Source of the DNA: Martinezella rhizogenes | GTDB taxonomy: Bacteria; Pseudomonadota; Alphaproteobacteria; Rhizobiales; Rhizobiaceae | Length of the DNA: 64,000 bases | Direction: 5' to 3' | Assembly: GCF_000799715.1 (NCBI RefSeq) | Contig: NZ_JUHG01000015.1 | Span: 124,001-188,000 of the forward strand | Part shown: positions 1 through 9,273 of the stretch, piece by piece | Layout of the letters: every line of letters begins with the position of its first letter | Position numbering within the stretch: the stretch's first letter is position 1 | Made by a program: the position numbers and the translations under genes | Notes under the pieces: model-generated | Told to the model about the DNA's origin: nothing | The model's database searches: none | What the model saw: only the letters and a program-made list of their open reading frames with translations

Positions 1-479
1 GCGATCTGATCGTCGCTGGCCTGTACCTTCTCTTTTGGCAGCATGTTGGCCAATGCGCACACCAGGTCTGATCGGCAAACCATGCCGATCACTTTGCCAT
101 GTACGACAACAGGCAAGCGCTTGATCCCATGCTTCTCCATCAGATCGACGGCAACGATGAGCGTGGCACCGGGAGCAATAGTGACAACCTCTGACGTCAT
201 CACTTCTTCAACGCTACGGCCATGCGATAGAACATACTCATCGGCAAGCTTGCCGGGGCTGGTCAGAAACTCGAGCAGCCAGGATCGCTTGCGCTCCGTG
301 TGCAATTCCCCGCGGCGAAGGAAATCGCCTTCGCTGACAATGCCGACAAGGCTTCCGCCGGCATCGACGATCGGAAGACCGCTGACGTGACGGTCGAGCA
401 TCACCATCGCCGCATCCATAACAGATGTCTTGGGCCCTACGGTGATAGCTGGCGCGTTCATGATTTCTTGAATGAGCAT
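1..479 (-). CDS. Tandem CBS-domain protein, 3' end outside the window
   Basis: Reading leftward from ATG at 479, the frame stays open to the window edge for 159 codons. It encodes two CBS domains: residues ~5-55 (with SGLPIVD and GIVSEGDFL) and ~92-145 (with KRLPVV and GMVCRSDLV). CBS pairs usually bind adenosine nucleotides and act as energy sensors. The start was chosen because GGGAG lies about 7 bases upstream; a second ATG at 461 is possible. A perfect FNR/FixK-type box at 573-586 lies 94 bases upstream. The domain layout resembles the CBS part of the protein at 2011-2715. The missing end could carry a BON domain like that neighbour, but this cannot be seen. Confidence 0.85.
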   Translation of the reverse strand, partial: MLIQEIMNAPAITVGPKTSVMDAAMVMLDRHVSGLPIVDAGGSLVGIVSEGDFLRRGELHTERKRSWLLEFLTSPGKLADEYVLSHGRSVEEVMTSEVVTIAPGATLIVAVDLMEKHGIKRLPVVVHGKVIGMVCRSDLVCALANMLPKEKVQASDDQI

Positions 480-572
480 GGTCGTCTCCCGGCGATGATT
501 TGGAGTGTGTTGCTGATAGGGGTTTGTGTTGTTCCGTGCCTAGGAGGTTACAGAGGAGGCGATTGCCGCGCT

Positions 573-586
573 TTGATCGACATCAA
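573..586 (-). promoter_or_regulatory. FNR/FixK-type anaerobox
   Basis: TTGATCGACATCAA is a full match to TTGAT-N4-ATCAA. It lies in the 218-base gap between the NRAMP-like gene and the CBS gene starting at 479, so it most likely drives the latter. Confidence 0.8.
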
Positions 587-697
587 CCGAGCGCGGCTAC
601 CTGAGATCATTGGCAAGCCGTGTTTGCGCGACAATGGACCGTCGTTTGAAAGTAGGGCGGCCACTTCAAGCAGCCAAAGCGGAGAGTCACAGGGCGG

Positions 698-2014
698 TTA
701 GTACGGAACGAACATCAACACGGCCGCGACCGCCATCAGTGCAACCGTTGCCCAGCCAATGCATGCGGCGGTCTTGCCCATCGTATATACGCCCATGACC
801 TTCGAGCTGGCCGCCAGCAACAAGATGACGACGAGCAGGGGCACTGCGAGCAGGCCATTGAACACGGCGCTCCAGAATAGGGCGTTCATCGGTGTGATCG
901 GTGAATACTGGATAACCAGTGCCAAAAGCACGCTGATGGCGATCACCGTGTAGAAGCCTCTGGCGTCGTTGGGCGCGCGTTCCAGTCCGAATTTCCAGCC
1001 CATGGCCTCGGCAAATGCATAGCCGGCGGAGCCAGCGAGAACAGGGACACCGATGAGGCCAACGCCTAAAATTCCGAGCGCGAAGATAAGTGCGGCAAAC
1101 GGTCCGGCGAGCGGCCGTAGCGCGCTTGCAGCTTGAGCGGCAGTGTCGATATGCGTGATGCCGGCGACGTGCAGCGTAACGGCCGTTGCCAATATGATGA
1201 AGAAGGCCGTGAAGTTGGAGTAGAGCATGCCGCTCCAGGTATCCCAACCAATTCGTCGGAGTTCTTTGGGGGCCGCCGCACTATCTGTGGATAACGGCGT
1301 CGCATTGGGGTCCGCATTCATATCCTCGACCTCTTCCGATGCCTGCCAGAAGAAGAGATAGGGACTGATCGTCGTGCCAAAGACGCCGACGACCACGGCG
1401 GCGTAGGCGGGTGTCGGGGTAATCGCAGGCCATATCGTTCTCAGGGCGACTTGCTGCCAGTCGATATGGACGGTGAAAAGGACAGCCGCGTAAGCTAGTA
1501 GCGAAATCGTCAGCCATTTCAGAAACGCGACGTAGCGGTGGTATGGAATGAAGACCTGAAGTGCGAGCGTCCCAAAGACGAAGAACATCGTCATCAGGTG
1601 ACGATTGAGGCCCGTGACCAACTCCGCGACTTCGCCCATGGCCGCAACATCGGCGGCGATATTCAGAATATTGGCGATCAGAAGCGAGAACACCACCGCA
1701 TAGAGGACGAGCGGCGGGAAGGTTTCCTTGATGTTTGCAGCCAAGCCCCGCCCGGTCACCCGCCCAATCCGCGCGCAGGTCGACTGCACGACGGCCATCA
1801 TCGGAAACGACACGGGCATGGTCCAGAGCATGTTCAGGCCGAACTGAGCGCCTGCCTGGGAATAGGTAGCGATGCCGCTGGGATCATCGTCGGCAACGCC
1901 GGTGATGAGACCCGGCCCAACGCTGGCGAGCGGGTGTTCCCGCAGGCGTGCCAGATGACCTGACAATCGCGAACGCCACGAATGATGTTCAAGGGCGGTC
2001 AGTTCCTGTGTCAT
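698..2014 (-). CDS. NRAMP-family divalent metal transporter, divergent metal site
   Basis: The 438-residue protein has about eleven hydrophobic segments and fits the NRAMP (natural resistance-associated macrophage protein) fold, which moves Mn2+, Fe2+ or related ions with protons. The first helix carries D44-P45-S46-G47 where classic members have DPGN. The sixth helix reads T-I-S217-P218-Y219, where classic members have a metal-binding methionine and histidine (MPH). These replacements suggest altered ion choice, perhaps a harder ion such as Mg2+, but this is inference. The start codon overlaps the stop of the CBS-BON gene (ATGA), so the two are translationally coupled and probably co-transcribed from the box at 3207. 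Confidence 0.8.
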   Translation of the reverse strand: MTQELTALEHHSWRSRLSGHLARLREHPLASVGPGLITGVADDDPSGIATYSQAGAQFGLNMLWTMPVSFPMMAVVQSTCARIGRVTGRGLAANIKETFPPLVLYAVVFSLLIANILNIAADVAAMGEVAELVTGLNRHLMTMFFVFGTLALQVFIPYHRYVAFLKWLTISLLAYAAVLFTVHIDWQQVALRTIWPAITPTPAYAAVVVGVFGTTISPYLFFWQASEEVEDMNADPNATPLSTDSAAAPKELRRIGWDTWSGMLYSNFTAFFIILATAVTLHVAGITHIDTAAQAASALRPLAGPFAALIFALGILGVGLIGVPVLAGSAGYAFAEAMGWKFGLERAPNDARGFYTVIAISVLLALVIQYSPITPMNALFWSAVFNGLLAVPLLVVILLLAASSKVMGVYTMGKTAACIGWATVALMAVAAVLMFVPY

Positions 2015-2715
2015 CTGGCACCGTTGGACATGGTGGAGAAACTGATGACGTTGGAAGGCAGGAGCGTTGTCTGGTCAATATATCCGCCAACACCTTGAAT
2101 GCCTTTCACAAGTTTCCGTATTGCCAGGCGCTGGATGTTGGAATCGAGCTTCCCCTGCACTTGCACCTGTCTATCCTTTACGGTGACTTCCACTTGATCG
2201 TTTCCGAACCCGAGATCCGTCGCCAAGCGTGCCGTCACGGCGCGCCGTATGGCGTCATCCTCGCTCTCGATATTTTGACCGTGCGCGTCAATGATGAGGT
2301 TGAGCAGATCACATCGGCTGACAATGCCAACAAGCCGGTGATCGTTGATGATTGGAACCCGTTTGATCCTGTGAGCTAACATCAGGGTACCGATCCGCCC
2401 GACATCGGTATCAGGGGGAACGCTTATAACATGGCGATTCATCGCTTCGCCGACCGACCAACTGTGGATTTGAAGGAAAGTGTTCAGACCATGCCGACCG
2501 TCACGCGCCGCCGCGCCGTTCACTGGCGACGCCCAATTGTCACCGACGCGTCGCATGAGATCCCCTTCGGTCAGGATTCCACACACTTCGCCGTCATCGC
2601 CGATGACCGGAAGGCCGCTGATATTTTTGGCGCGCATGAGCAAGGCCGCGTTTCGAACATTCAACGCAGGTATGACCGCAATGACGTTCTTGGTCATGAT
2701 GTCCTTGGCCTGCAT
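2011..2715 (-). CDS. CBS-CBS-BON domain protein
   Basis: The 234-residue protein has two CBS domains (first with SGLPVIGD and GILTEGDLM; second with KRVPIIND and GIVSRCDLL) and a C-terminal BON domain at about 150-220. The CBS pair probably senses adenylate or other ligands; BON domains bind membranes or lipids. The start at 2715 was preferred over an upstream in-frame ATG at 2766 because GGGGT precedes it at good spacing and the MQAKDIM opening fits CBS proteins. It overlaps the NRAMP-like gene by four bases. The small gene ending at 2833 lies 117 bases upstream, and no separate anaerobox was seen in that gap. Confidence 0.85.
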   Translation of the reverse strand: MQAKDIMTKNVIAVIPALNVRNAALLMRAKNISGLPVIGDDGEVCGILTEGDLMRRVGDNWASPVNGAAARDGRHGLNTFLQIHSWSVGEAMNRHVISVPPDTDVGRIGTLMLAHRIKRVPIINDHRLVGIVSRCDLLNLIIDAHGQNIESEDDAIRRAVTARLATDLGFGNDQVEVTVKDRQVQVQGKLDSNIQRLAIRKLVKGIQGVGGYIDQTTLLPSNVISFSTMSNGAR

Positions 2716-2832
2716 TGCTACCCCTTTTTCGTTCACCATCTGCATTTTAGGAACCGCGCCGGCCATGGACGCAGCGATGCAGTGAAATGCGCCACAGCCG
2801 CTTCGAAACCGTCTCGATCGTCTGGGCGCGTA

Positions 2833-3144
2833 TCAGGCGTGTTTTCGGGTTTCTTCCAGATCGATCGACTGCTCTTGCGCGCAGGCCAGCAATTCCTCCG
2901 CATATGTCTCGGCGGACTGCGTATCAGTCCCGCATAGTCTGGCGTCATGGCATTTTCGATCGATGGCGTGTCGCATCGCTTTCATGAGATCGGCTCGTGC
3001 TCCGACGTCATGAAGACGCATAAGACGGGTGAGCGCCGTCAGCGCGATCAGTTCAAGAACCATCATGCGGCCTTCTACCTCACCGAGGGAGGGAATGGCT
3101 TTAGAGGCTGCGCCGCCTAGGCTGTCGCGTCTGGCTCTTAGCAT
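2833..3144 (-). CDS. Small conserved protein, paralogue of the gene at 29798
   Basis: The 103-residue predicted soluble protein is of unknown function. Residues from SLGEVEGRMM onward align without gaps over about 73 positions with the protein at 29798-30163, which has TLGEVEGKLI, followed by matching leucine-rich and CR.AxLC-like stretches. Conserved cysteines fall in KCHDARLC here and RCRIAGLC there. The start has AAGGA eight bases upstream. The box at 3207-3220 lies 63 bases before the ATG, the distance expected for an activated promoter. It heads a likely operon with the CBS-BON and NRAMP-like genes. Confidence 0.75.
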   Translation of the reverse strand: MLRARRDSLGGAASKAIPSLGEVEGRMMVLELIALTALTRLMRLHDVGARADLMKAMRHAIDRKCHDARLCGTDTQSAETYAEELLACAQEQSIDLEETRKHA

Positions 3145-3206
3145 TTGCTGATTCCTTCATGGGTTTGGTTGCAGGAAGCAGTCTGCGGATATTCGCCAAC
3201 GCGGCA

Positions 3207-3220
3207 TTGATCAGAATCAA
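3207..3220 (-). promoter_or_regulatory. FNR/FixK-type anaerobox
   Basis: TTGATCAGAATCAA is a full TTGAT-N4-ATCAA match, 63 bases upstream of the ATG at 3144 and between that gene and the end of the P1B ATPase gene. Confidence 0.85.
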
Positions 3221-3289
3221 TGAGGAGAGGAATCTTCCCGATCAGACGAAGGGTGACAGACGCGGTGATGTGATCCGGCGATCTGTGTT

Positions 3290-5224
3290 TCAGTATAATT
3301 GCGCCTTGGAGGCAGGTTTGGTCGCGATATTCGCGAAGTGGTTGCATGGGCCATCCTCTGATTTGGGAGGCCCAAGGGCGCGCAATGCATTCAGGATGAC
3401 TGCGACATCGATGACTTCCTGAAGCAAGGCACCGTGCAGCGGAGGCAAATAGCCGAATGCTGCGGCGATCATGCCGGCAACTGAAAGGCCAAGTCCCGCA
3501 ACCACGCTTTGGCGGGCGATCGCAACGGTCCGGCGGGCGACAACCAGCGCGCTTACCAACGGATCGAGCCGGTCCACGAGCAGGACGACACCTGCCGCCT
3601 CCGAGGAGGCCGCCGCTCCGCGCGCGCCTAAAGCAACACCCACATCGGCGGCCGCGAGCGCCGGCGCGTCATTGACGCCGTCACCCACCATCATTACCGG
3701 ACCGAAGCTTTTGGCCGCGATAACGGCCTCCACTTTCGAAGCAGGTGTCTGTTCGCCGAGCACCTGTTCGATGCCGAGGATGTTGCCGACGTGCGAGGCA
3801 ACATCCAGGCGATCGCCAGAGGCAAGAACGATTTTCGCAATTCCGGCGCTGCGCAATCGCTGCAGAACGCTGATCGCCTCTGCGCGCACCGGATCGGCCA
3901 TGATGATGTTTCCCGCGACAACACTGTCGATTGCGACTGTCACCGCAGCTTCACCGGATCGATGATGATCTTCAAAGGCGTGGGAAGCGCCCCGAGCACT
4001 TCGGCTTTTCACGAAGCGGCTACCGCCGATCACGACGCGGCGTCCGTCGACCATCCCTTCAAGCCCCATTCCACCGACTTCTTCGACATTGGTCGGTGGC
4101 GAGAGCCGCAGATTGCGCTCCTGCGCCGCTGCGATCAAAGCAGCTGCCATGACATGGCTTGATGCTTGATCCAACGAGGCGGCGAGACGCAACAACTCGT
4201 CCTTATCGATCCAATCGACACAGCCAATCGCCACGACTTGGGCTTTGCCGTGCGTGAGAGTGCCAGTCTTGTCGAGGATGGCAATCCGCACTCGGCTTAA
4301 GGCTTCAAGGGCGCCGCCGTCTTTCACCAGACAGCCTATCGAGGCACAACGCGAGATGCCCGACATGAGCGCGACCGGTACGGCCAGGATAAGCGGGCAG
4401 GGCGTGGCGATGACGAGAACGGCAAGAGCACGTCGCGGATCGTCGGACAGCAACCAGGCCGTCGACGCTATCGCTACTGTCATGAGCAGAAACACCAAGC
4501 CATAGCGGTCCGCAAGACGCGCCATGGGCGCCTTGCTCTTCTGTGCCGTCTCGACGAGGCGTACAACCGCAGCATATGTGCTCTCTGAGGCGGGGCGAAG
4601 TGCTTTGAGAGCAAAGACGGGACCGATCGATGCGCTTCCGCTCAGAACTTCCTCGCTGGCCCGATGATCCACAGGGAGTGCCTCACCTGTCAAAGCGGAC
4701 TCGTCAAGAACAGCTCGTGGAGACAGAAGAATACCATCGACAGGCAGCACTTCGCCTTGGCGGATCATGATGTGATCGCCAGCAACTATCTTCTCGACAG
4801 GAGTTAGTTCCAACCGATCGCCAACATAGCGAAATGCAGTTTGTGCCACTCGTCCCATCAGCAACGTCATCTCACGGGCAGCGCGGTCGGACGCATATCC
4901 CTCTAGCATCTGTCCACCTGCATACATCAGCGCGACGACGTTGGCTGCGAGGCTTTCGCCAAAGGAAAGGGCGAACGCCATCGACAGGGCGGCGACGATA
5001 TCCAACCCGAAATCGCCACGACGCAAGGTATGGAAGGTCTGCAGCAACAATGCGCCCAGGATCGGCAAGGTGGCGAGTGCCCAGACAAATGAGGCAAGCG
5101 CGATGCTATCGATTACTGCGAAGGTCAGGCCTGCCAAAAGCCCAGATGATGCGATCAGCACCAATGATGCCCCATCGGTTTTTAGCAGAGAAACTACCGT
5201 GCTGGTCACGCTGGAGAATGTCAT
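3290..5224 (-). CDS. P1B-type heavy-metal P-type ATPase
   Basis: The 644-residue membrane pump would use ATP to move a transition metal. Visible motifs are the actuator TGEALP (~179-184), the membrane T274-P-C-P, the phosphorylation site D318-KTGTLT and GDGVNDAP (514-521). The TPC form of the membrane motif occurs in the P1B-5 group (the S. meliloti Nia Ni/Fe exporter is an example), but there is no C-terminal hemerythrin domain. There is also no N-terminal HMA metal-binding domain. The usual nucleotide-domain SEHP reads S-S-H357-V, so the proline is lost. GGAG precedes the ATG. A box at 5307 lies 83 bases upstream. Substrate is uncertain. Confidence 0.88.
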   Translation of the reverse strand: MTFSSVTSTVVSLLKTDGASLVLIASSGLLAGLTFAVIDSIALASFVWALATLPILGALLLQTFHTLRRGDFGLDIVAALSMAFALSFGESLAANVVALMYAGGQMLEGYASDRAAREMTLLMGRVAQTAFRYVGDRLELTPVEKIVAGDHIMIRQGEVLPVDGILLSPRAVLDESALTGEALPVDHRASEEVLSGSASIGPVFALKALRPASESTYAAVVRLVETAQKSKAPMARLADRYGLVFLLMTVAIASTAWLLSDDPRRALAVLVIATPCPLILAVPVALMSGISRCASIGCLVKDGGALEALSRVRIAILDKTGTLTHGKAQVVAIGCVDWIDKDELLRLAASLDQASSHVMAAALIAAAQERNLRLSPPTNVEEVGGMGLEGMVDGRRVVIGGSRFVKSRSARGASHAFEDHHRSGEAAVTVAIDSVVAGNIIMADPVRAEAISVLQRLRSAGIAKIVLASGDRLDVASHVGNILGIEQVLGEQTPASKVEAVIAAKSFGPVMMVGDGVNDAPALAAADVGVALGARGAAASSEAAGVVLLVDRLDPLVSALVVARRTVAIARQSVVAGLGLSVAGMIAAAFGYLPPLHGALLQEVIDVAVILNALRALGPPKSEDGPCNHFANIATKPASKAQLY

Positions 5225-5306
5225 GCTTGGCTCCGATGGCTGAGTTTGTAGCCGATATGCTGTTGCCCTCGATCAGCTGATTAGAACCGTTTCCATCGAA
5301 CAGACA

Positions 5307-5320
5307 TTGATCCGTCTCAA
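5307..5320 (-). promoter_or_regulatory. FNR/FixK-type box
   Basis: TTGATCCGTCTCAA keeps both TTGA and TCAA half-sites. It lies 83 bases upstream of the P1B ATPase start. Confidence 0.65.
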
Positions 5321-5348
5321 TGCGACCCGTCCGAGAGACATGCGAATT

Positions 5349-5890
5349 TTAAAAAAAGCAGCGGATGGATCGCGTCTTCCGCTCTGCAGCGCGGTTCACA
5401 GCATATTCGTGTAGCATGCAGCGGATCCCTGGGGACCGTGCAGACAACGGCCGATCTCATCTCCAGAAATCGTCGTGGTGATCCGCCGAAACCCACGGAT
5501 TCTGTGATTGAACAGCTTGACGATGTCTGCAGTCGGCACTGCGGCAAGTATTTGCGAGGCTCGCTCCAGCAAGTCGCCGACGATTTCCACGTCGTCCTCG
5601 ATGATGATGGATGCCTCGAATGTGCTGGATAAGAACATGTCCACGGCGCGCAAGTGGCTTCGATAGCAGCCGTATTCGCCCGGCAGCAGTTGCCGTCCAC
5701 CGTGTCTGAAGAAACTGGCGTGATCGACGTCGATATAGTCCATGGGAGCGATGCTACGCCCGTCGATGGCGGGAACCCGTGTGATATGAATACCATGGGC
5801 GAGCGCCTGAGAGCGGATAGCTTTCCACCTGTCAACAGATCTGGCCAGGTTAATGACATAGACACCGAGGCTCGTGGGCAAAGCAACCAT
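5349..5890 (-). pseudogene. Family-25 glycosyltransferase, frameshifted and truncated
   Basis: The open frame from ATG 5890 runs 164 codons to a stop at 5396. It shows GT25 features: VINLARSVDRW at the N-terminus, a GCYRSHL motif, and IIIEDD, the acidic metal/sugar-nucleotide site. Family members continue after a GSAAYLVNR-type motif. Here GSAACYT runs into a stop, while another frame immediately continues EYAVNRAAER to a TAA at 5349. A small indel near 5410 and loss of the C-terminal third are the simplest reading; a sequencing error is possible. A strong GAGGTGA ribosome site precedes the ATG, and the intact paralogue lies immediately upstream. Confidence 0.7.
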
Positions 5891-5893
5891 TGA

Positions 5894-6748
5894 TCAGTCA
5901 CCTCTGCTCCCGTCCGTCAATGATAAGGATTTTGTGCGGGTTCCTGAGGAAAGGTTGTCAACTCTTCGTAAGAAGGCATGCTTTAGCAAAAGCCACGTCA
6001 ATTGCCGAAGACGGCAGATAAAACGTGATGCTTCTAGCCATGCGCGATAGGGCTGAACAGTCACGTAGCGCCATTGCCGCAAATGATAGGTTCGGCGTTT
6101 GGCCTGAATCTGGGACGGCAATCCAGTATCCTGGTTGATCGGCACGGGGAAGACAAAAGCGGCCTTCAGGCCCGCCAGATATTCAAGATCAAAAGCAAGA
6201 TCGAACGGCAAACGCATCGGAACGAGCTTTTCGACAAACCACGCGGCCGCTCGCCGGTTGAGCAGATAGGCGCCCGATCCTTTCTCGCGAGTAAGCGCCA
6301 CGGCAAGGGAACGTTGGGACGTCAAGTCGGCAAACGGGTATTTGCGGCCGCGATTGACCGTCGAAAGCCGCAAGATGTCCCAATCGGCGTTCGCCTCGAT
6401 TGCGGCCCTCAAGAGTTGTTTCAAGTCGGCGGGAAATTCGAGATCATCCTCCAGTATCAGGGCAAATTCTGACTCCGAGGCAAGCAGGCGCTTTGCGCAT
6501 TCAATATGGCTAAGGTAGCAGCCGACCTCTGCAGGGTTTCCCCATCTTCCATGCAGAAGCCTATAGGTGCCCTCGCGGAAGTCCCTAATGGGCAACTCAA
6601 GCGCCCGCCCGTCGACCGCGGCAACGCGTTCGAACGGCAGCCGCATACTATCGAGCTTATCCTGCATGGCGGACAGCCGATCCGCGGCACGGTCGAGATT
6701 GATGAGGTAAGTCTTCATAGGAAGATCGCTAAGATCTTTGTCATTCAT
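5894..6748 (-). CDS. Family-25 glycosyltransferase (LPS/LOS type)
   Basis: The 284-residue protein belongs to GT25, whose members add sugars such as galactose or glucuronate to lipopolysaccharide. Visible are TYLINLDRAADR near the start, VAAVDGR, GCYLSHIECA, ALILEDDLEF (acidic site) and GSGAYLLNRRAA. A basic tail follows. ATG 6748 was chosen because GGAACGAG lies upstream and the reading from 6862 adds an unlikely N-terminus; ATG 6718 (MKTYLINLDR) is also plausible. The stop lies three bases before the start of the broken paralogue, so they formed an operon. No anaerobox was found upstream. Confidence 0.85.
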   Translation of the reverse strand: MNDKDLSDLPMKTYLINLDRAADRLSAMQDKLDSMRLPFERVAAVDGRALELPIRDFREGTYRLLHGRWGNPAEVGCYLSHIECAKRLLASESEFALILEDDLEFPADLKQLLRAAIEANADWDILRLSTVNRGRKYPFADLTSQRSLAVALTREKGSGAYLLNRRAAAWFVEKLVPMRLPFDLAFDLEYLAGLKAAFVFPVPINQDTGLPSQIQAKRRTYHLRQWRYVTVQPYRAWLEASRFICRLRQLTWLLLKHAFLRRVDNLSSGTRTKSLSLTDGSRGD

Positions 6749-7057
6749 TCTACGTACTCGTTCCGACAGGAAGGGTCGTTGTTGTGTTTGTCGGAGCGGA
6801 CATTGTTTGGCCTGGCTTACGGGCGGCTTACAGAAACCTGTCAAAAAGGTGAAATTGACCATTCAGGTTACATTTTTAGGGCGCGCTTAACCGGAGCGCC
6901 TGGCCTCATCGTCTGAACGGGAATGACGCGATGCCGCGGGATTGAGGCGCGTGTCGCAAAAAGGGATGCGAAGAGGCGTGCCTCGAATTCGCCAAGAACA
7001 AAGAGGCTTTTCGCTGAAGTCGCCCTACGGATCAACGCGAAAATTTTGGACTGGTTC

Positions 7058-7735
7058 ATGCGTGTGTTGCTCGTTGAAGACAATGCCAAGCTCGCTTCAC
7101 TGACAAGCGAGGCAATGCGTTCCCATGGTTTTGCCGTCGATTGGGTCAGTTCAGCCAGCGATGCCGAGGAGGCTATATCCAACATCAGCTATGAGGCGGT
7201 CATCCTCGATCTCGGCTTGCCGGATCGCGACGGCCTGTCCTTGCTCGAACCTGCGCGCCGCCGGACGCCCTCAACGCCTATTCTCATCCTGACGGCACGC
7301 GATGCCGCAAGTTCGATTATCGATGCGCTCGACAGCGGTGCCGATGATTATCTCGTCAAGCCCTTCGTCATGGGCGTGTTGATCTCGCGCGTTCGTGCCT
7401 TGATGCGTCGCCCAGCGCTGCGCCACGATACGATCCTCGGCGAGCGCAACGTCCATCTTGATCTTTCGCAGCATGTTGCCAAGGTCGGGGAGACCGAACT
7501 GCAGCTCAGTCGCCGGGAATTTGCCGCTCTGGAATTGTTTCTTCGAAGATTCAACAGGGTTCTCTCCAAGGCTGATGTCGAGGAGTCGATCTATGGCTTC
7601 GGCGAGGAACTGAGCTCCAACGCAGTCGAGGTTCTCATCCATCGGTTGCGCAAAAAGCTCCAGGCTGCGGGCGCTGCGATCGATATTCATAACATGCGAG
7701 GCGTCGGCTACATGCTGACGGAGGGGCGTTCATGA
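7058..7735 (+). CDS. OmpR/PhoB-family response regulator
   Basis: The 225-residue protein has a receiver domain with acidic E7-D8, phospho-acceptor D51 in ILDLGLPD and lysine in YLVKPF. A winged-helix DNA-binding domain follows (SRREFAALELF, EVLIHRLRKKL, RGVGYML). ATG 7058 begins the typical MRVLLVEDN; the frame is open upstream to 6923 but those residues do not fit. Its stop overlaps the kinase start (ATGA), so the two form one system of QseBC/PmrAB style. Target genes are unknown. Confidence 0.93.
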   Translation: MRVLLVEDNAKLASLTSEAMRSHGFAVDWVSSASDAEEAISNISYEAVILDLGLPDRDGLSLLEPARRRTPSTPILILTARDAASSIIDALDSGADDYLVKPFVMGVLISRVRALMRRPALRHDTILGERNVHLDLSQHVAKVGETELQLSRREFAALELFLRRFNRVLSKADVEESIYGFGEELSSNAVEVLIHRLRKKLQAAGAAIDIHNMRGVGYMLTEGRS

Positions 7736-9069
7736 CGTTTCGCCGACTGACGCTATTCAGGCGGCTCGTCGTTGCAATGTCTATTGTCGCACTGGTTGCT
7801 GTCGTTGCGAGTGTTCTTTTCTTGTACGTCCGTTTCCAGTCGGCCAATGACGCCTTTCGGGAGGAAACGCTTTCGACCTTCGCACAGGACATGCAGCGCC
7901 AGTTCGTGTCGGATCCGCAACTCGCCGGTAGACCGGCATCTGCCTTGAGAGCGCGGATCAGGGAACTGCGTGGACAATTCGCCATAGTGACGGATGTGGG
8001 TAAAGTCCTTGTCAGTTCGGAGACGTTGAATCAGCCACTGGTTCCTGTCTCGAACCAGAAAGTTCGGTACTTTCTGCTCCCGGGGCACGGCAAAGTGAGA
8101 GCCCTTTTTGGCATCTCAATGCAACTTGATGGCGATAATCCCGCGCATTTTGCGCAAATCGCCTTCCCGCGGGAGCACGTCATTTTCGATACCGTGCTGG
8201 AGGAGTTCGTCACCGACATCGCCTGGATATGGATCCCATTTGTTTGTCTTCTTCTGCTGGTCAACATCCTCGTGCTGAAATTCGCGCTGAAGCCATTGAG
8301 CCAGGCGGCCGAGGAGGCACGGCAAATCGGGCCCTCCAGCACAGCGGCGCGGCTGACGGAAACCGGGATGCCGGAGGATGTGCTGGCATTGGTGAGCGCG
8401 GTCAACGAAGCGCTCGATCGCTTGCAGGCGGGATTTCTGTCACTTGAGCAGTTCTCGATCCATCTTGCCCATGAGCTTCGGACGCCGTTTGCGATTATCA
8501 AGGCTCGCCTTGCGCTCTCGCAAGATACCTTCGCACGGAAAGTCGAGGAGGATTTCGAGGGTGTAGAGCGGCTGGTCGGTCAATTGGTCGATCGCGTCAG
8601 GATCGGTGGCCTGCATTTTGAGACGAGCGACCGGGTCGATCTTGGTGATATCGGGCAGCGGACAGCGGCATTCCTTGCACCGGTCATTCTTTCCAAGGGC
8701 CGCGACATCGAGTTGCAGTCGCCCTTAGAGCCCGTCGTGGTCAGCGGCGCATTCGACTTCATCTTTCGAGCCCTGCGCAACCTCATTGAGAATGCGCTGA
8801 ACCATACGCCTCCTGGTACGACAATTACCGTGACGATCTTTCGATACGGCATCACGGTCTCCGATTCCGGCCCAGGATATCCGGCGCGATGGCTCGAACC
8901 GGCGGTGGCTGTCGGTAAACCCGACAGCGGATCGGGCGGTCTCGGGCTTGGCCTATCGATCGTGAAGGAGACGATGATTGCTCACGGAGGCGATCTCAAA
9001 CTCGCCAATTTGCCAGAGGGCGGAGCATCCGCGACGATGGAATTTCCGATCCATCAGAACGCGTCCTGA
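7732..9069 (+). CDS. Sensor histidine kinase, partner of the regulator at 7058
   Basis: The 445-residue kinase has two membrane helices (~12-32 and ~163-185) enclosing a periplasmic sensor of about 130 residues. Then come a HAMP-like segment, the dimerisation box with H247 in LAHELRTP, and the ATPase with N-box NLIENALNH, G1 DSGPG and G2 GLGLGLSIV. It probably autophosphorylates on H247 and passes phosphate to D51 of the adjacent regulator. The signal is unknown. It overlaps the regulator gene by four bases. Confidence 0.93.
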   Translation: MTFRRLTLFRRLVVAMSIVALVAVVASVLFLYVRFQSANDAFREETLSTFAQDMQRQFVSDPQLAGRPASALRARIRELRGQFAIVTDVGKVLVSSETLNQPLVPVSNQKVRYFLLPGHGKVRALFGISMQLDGDNPAHFAQIAFPREHVIFDTVLEEFVTDIAWIWIPFVCLLLLVNILVLKFALKPLSQAAEEARQIGPSSTAARLTETGMPEDVLALVSAVNEALDRLQAGFLSLEQFSIHLAHELRTPFAIIKARLALSQDTFARKVEEDFEGVERLVGQLVDRVRIGGLHFETSDRVDLGDIGQRTAAFLAPVILSKGRDIELQSPLEPVVVSGAFDFIFRALRNLIENALNHTPPGTTITVTIFRYGITVSDSGPGYPARWLEPAVAVGKPDSGSGGLGLGLSIVKETMIAHGGDLKLANLPEGGASATMEFPIHQNAS

Positions 9070-9199
9070 GAATGGAATCTTCATGTTCGGTATAGGCTAC
9101 CTTGGTGGAAAGCTGTGGTTTGGCAGTCGCCGGACCTGCCGATGCAGCTCCTTTGCTTTCCGTTGTCTAAGCCAACCAGCTTCGATCCTCCTCAGTTGC

Positions 9200-9213
9200 T
9201 TGACCTTGATCAA
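9200..9213 (+). promoter_or_regulatory. FNR/FixK-type anaerobox
   Basis: TTGACCTTGATCAA is a full match with half-sites TTGAC and ATCAA. It ends 61 bases before the BON-protein ATG at 9274. It lies inside the longer open frame that starts at 9115, which argues against that earlier start. Confidence 0.88.
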
Positions 9214-9273
9214 TGTTGCAATCTCTGGCTGGCCATATCCTTCTTCTGCCAATGGAATCTCAAGGAGAAGGCT

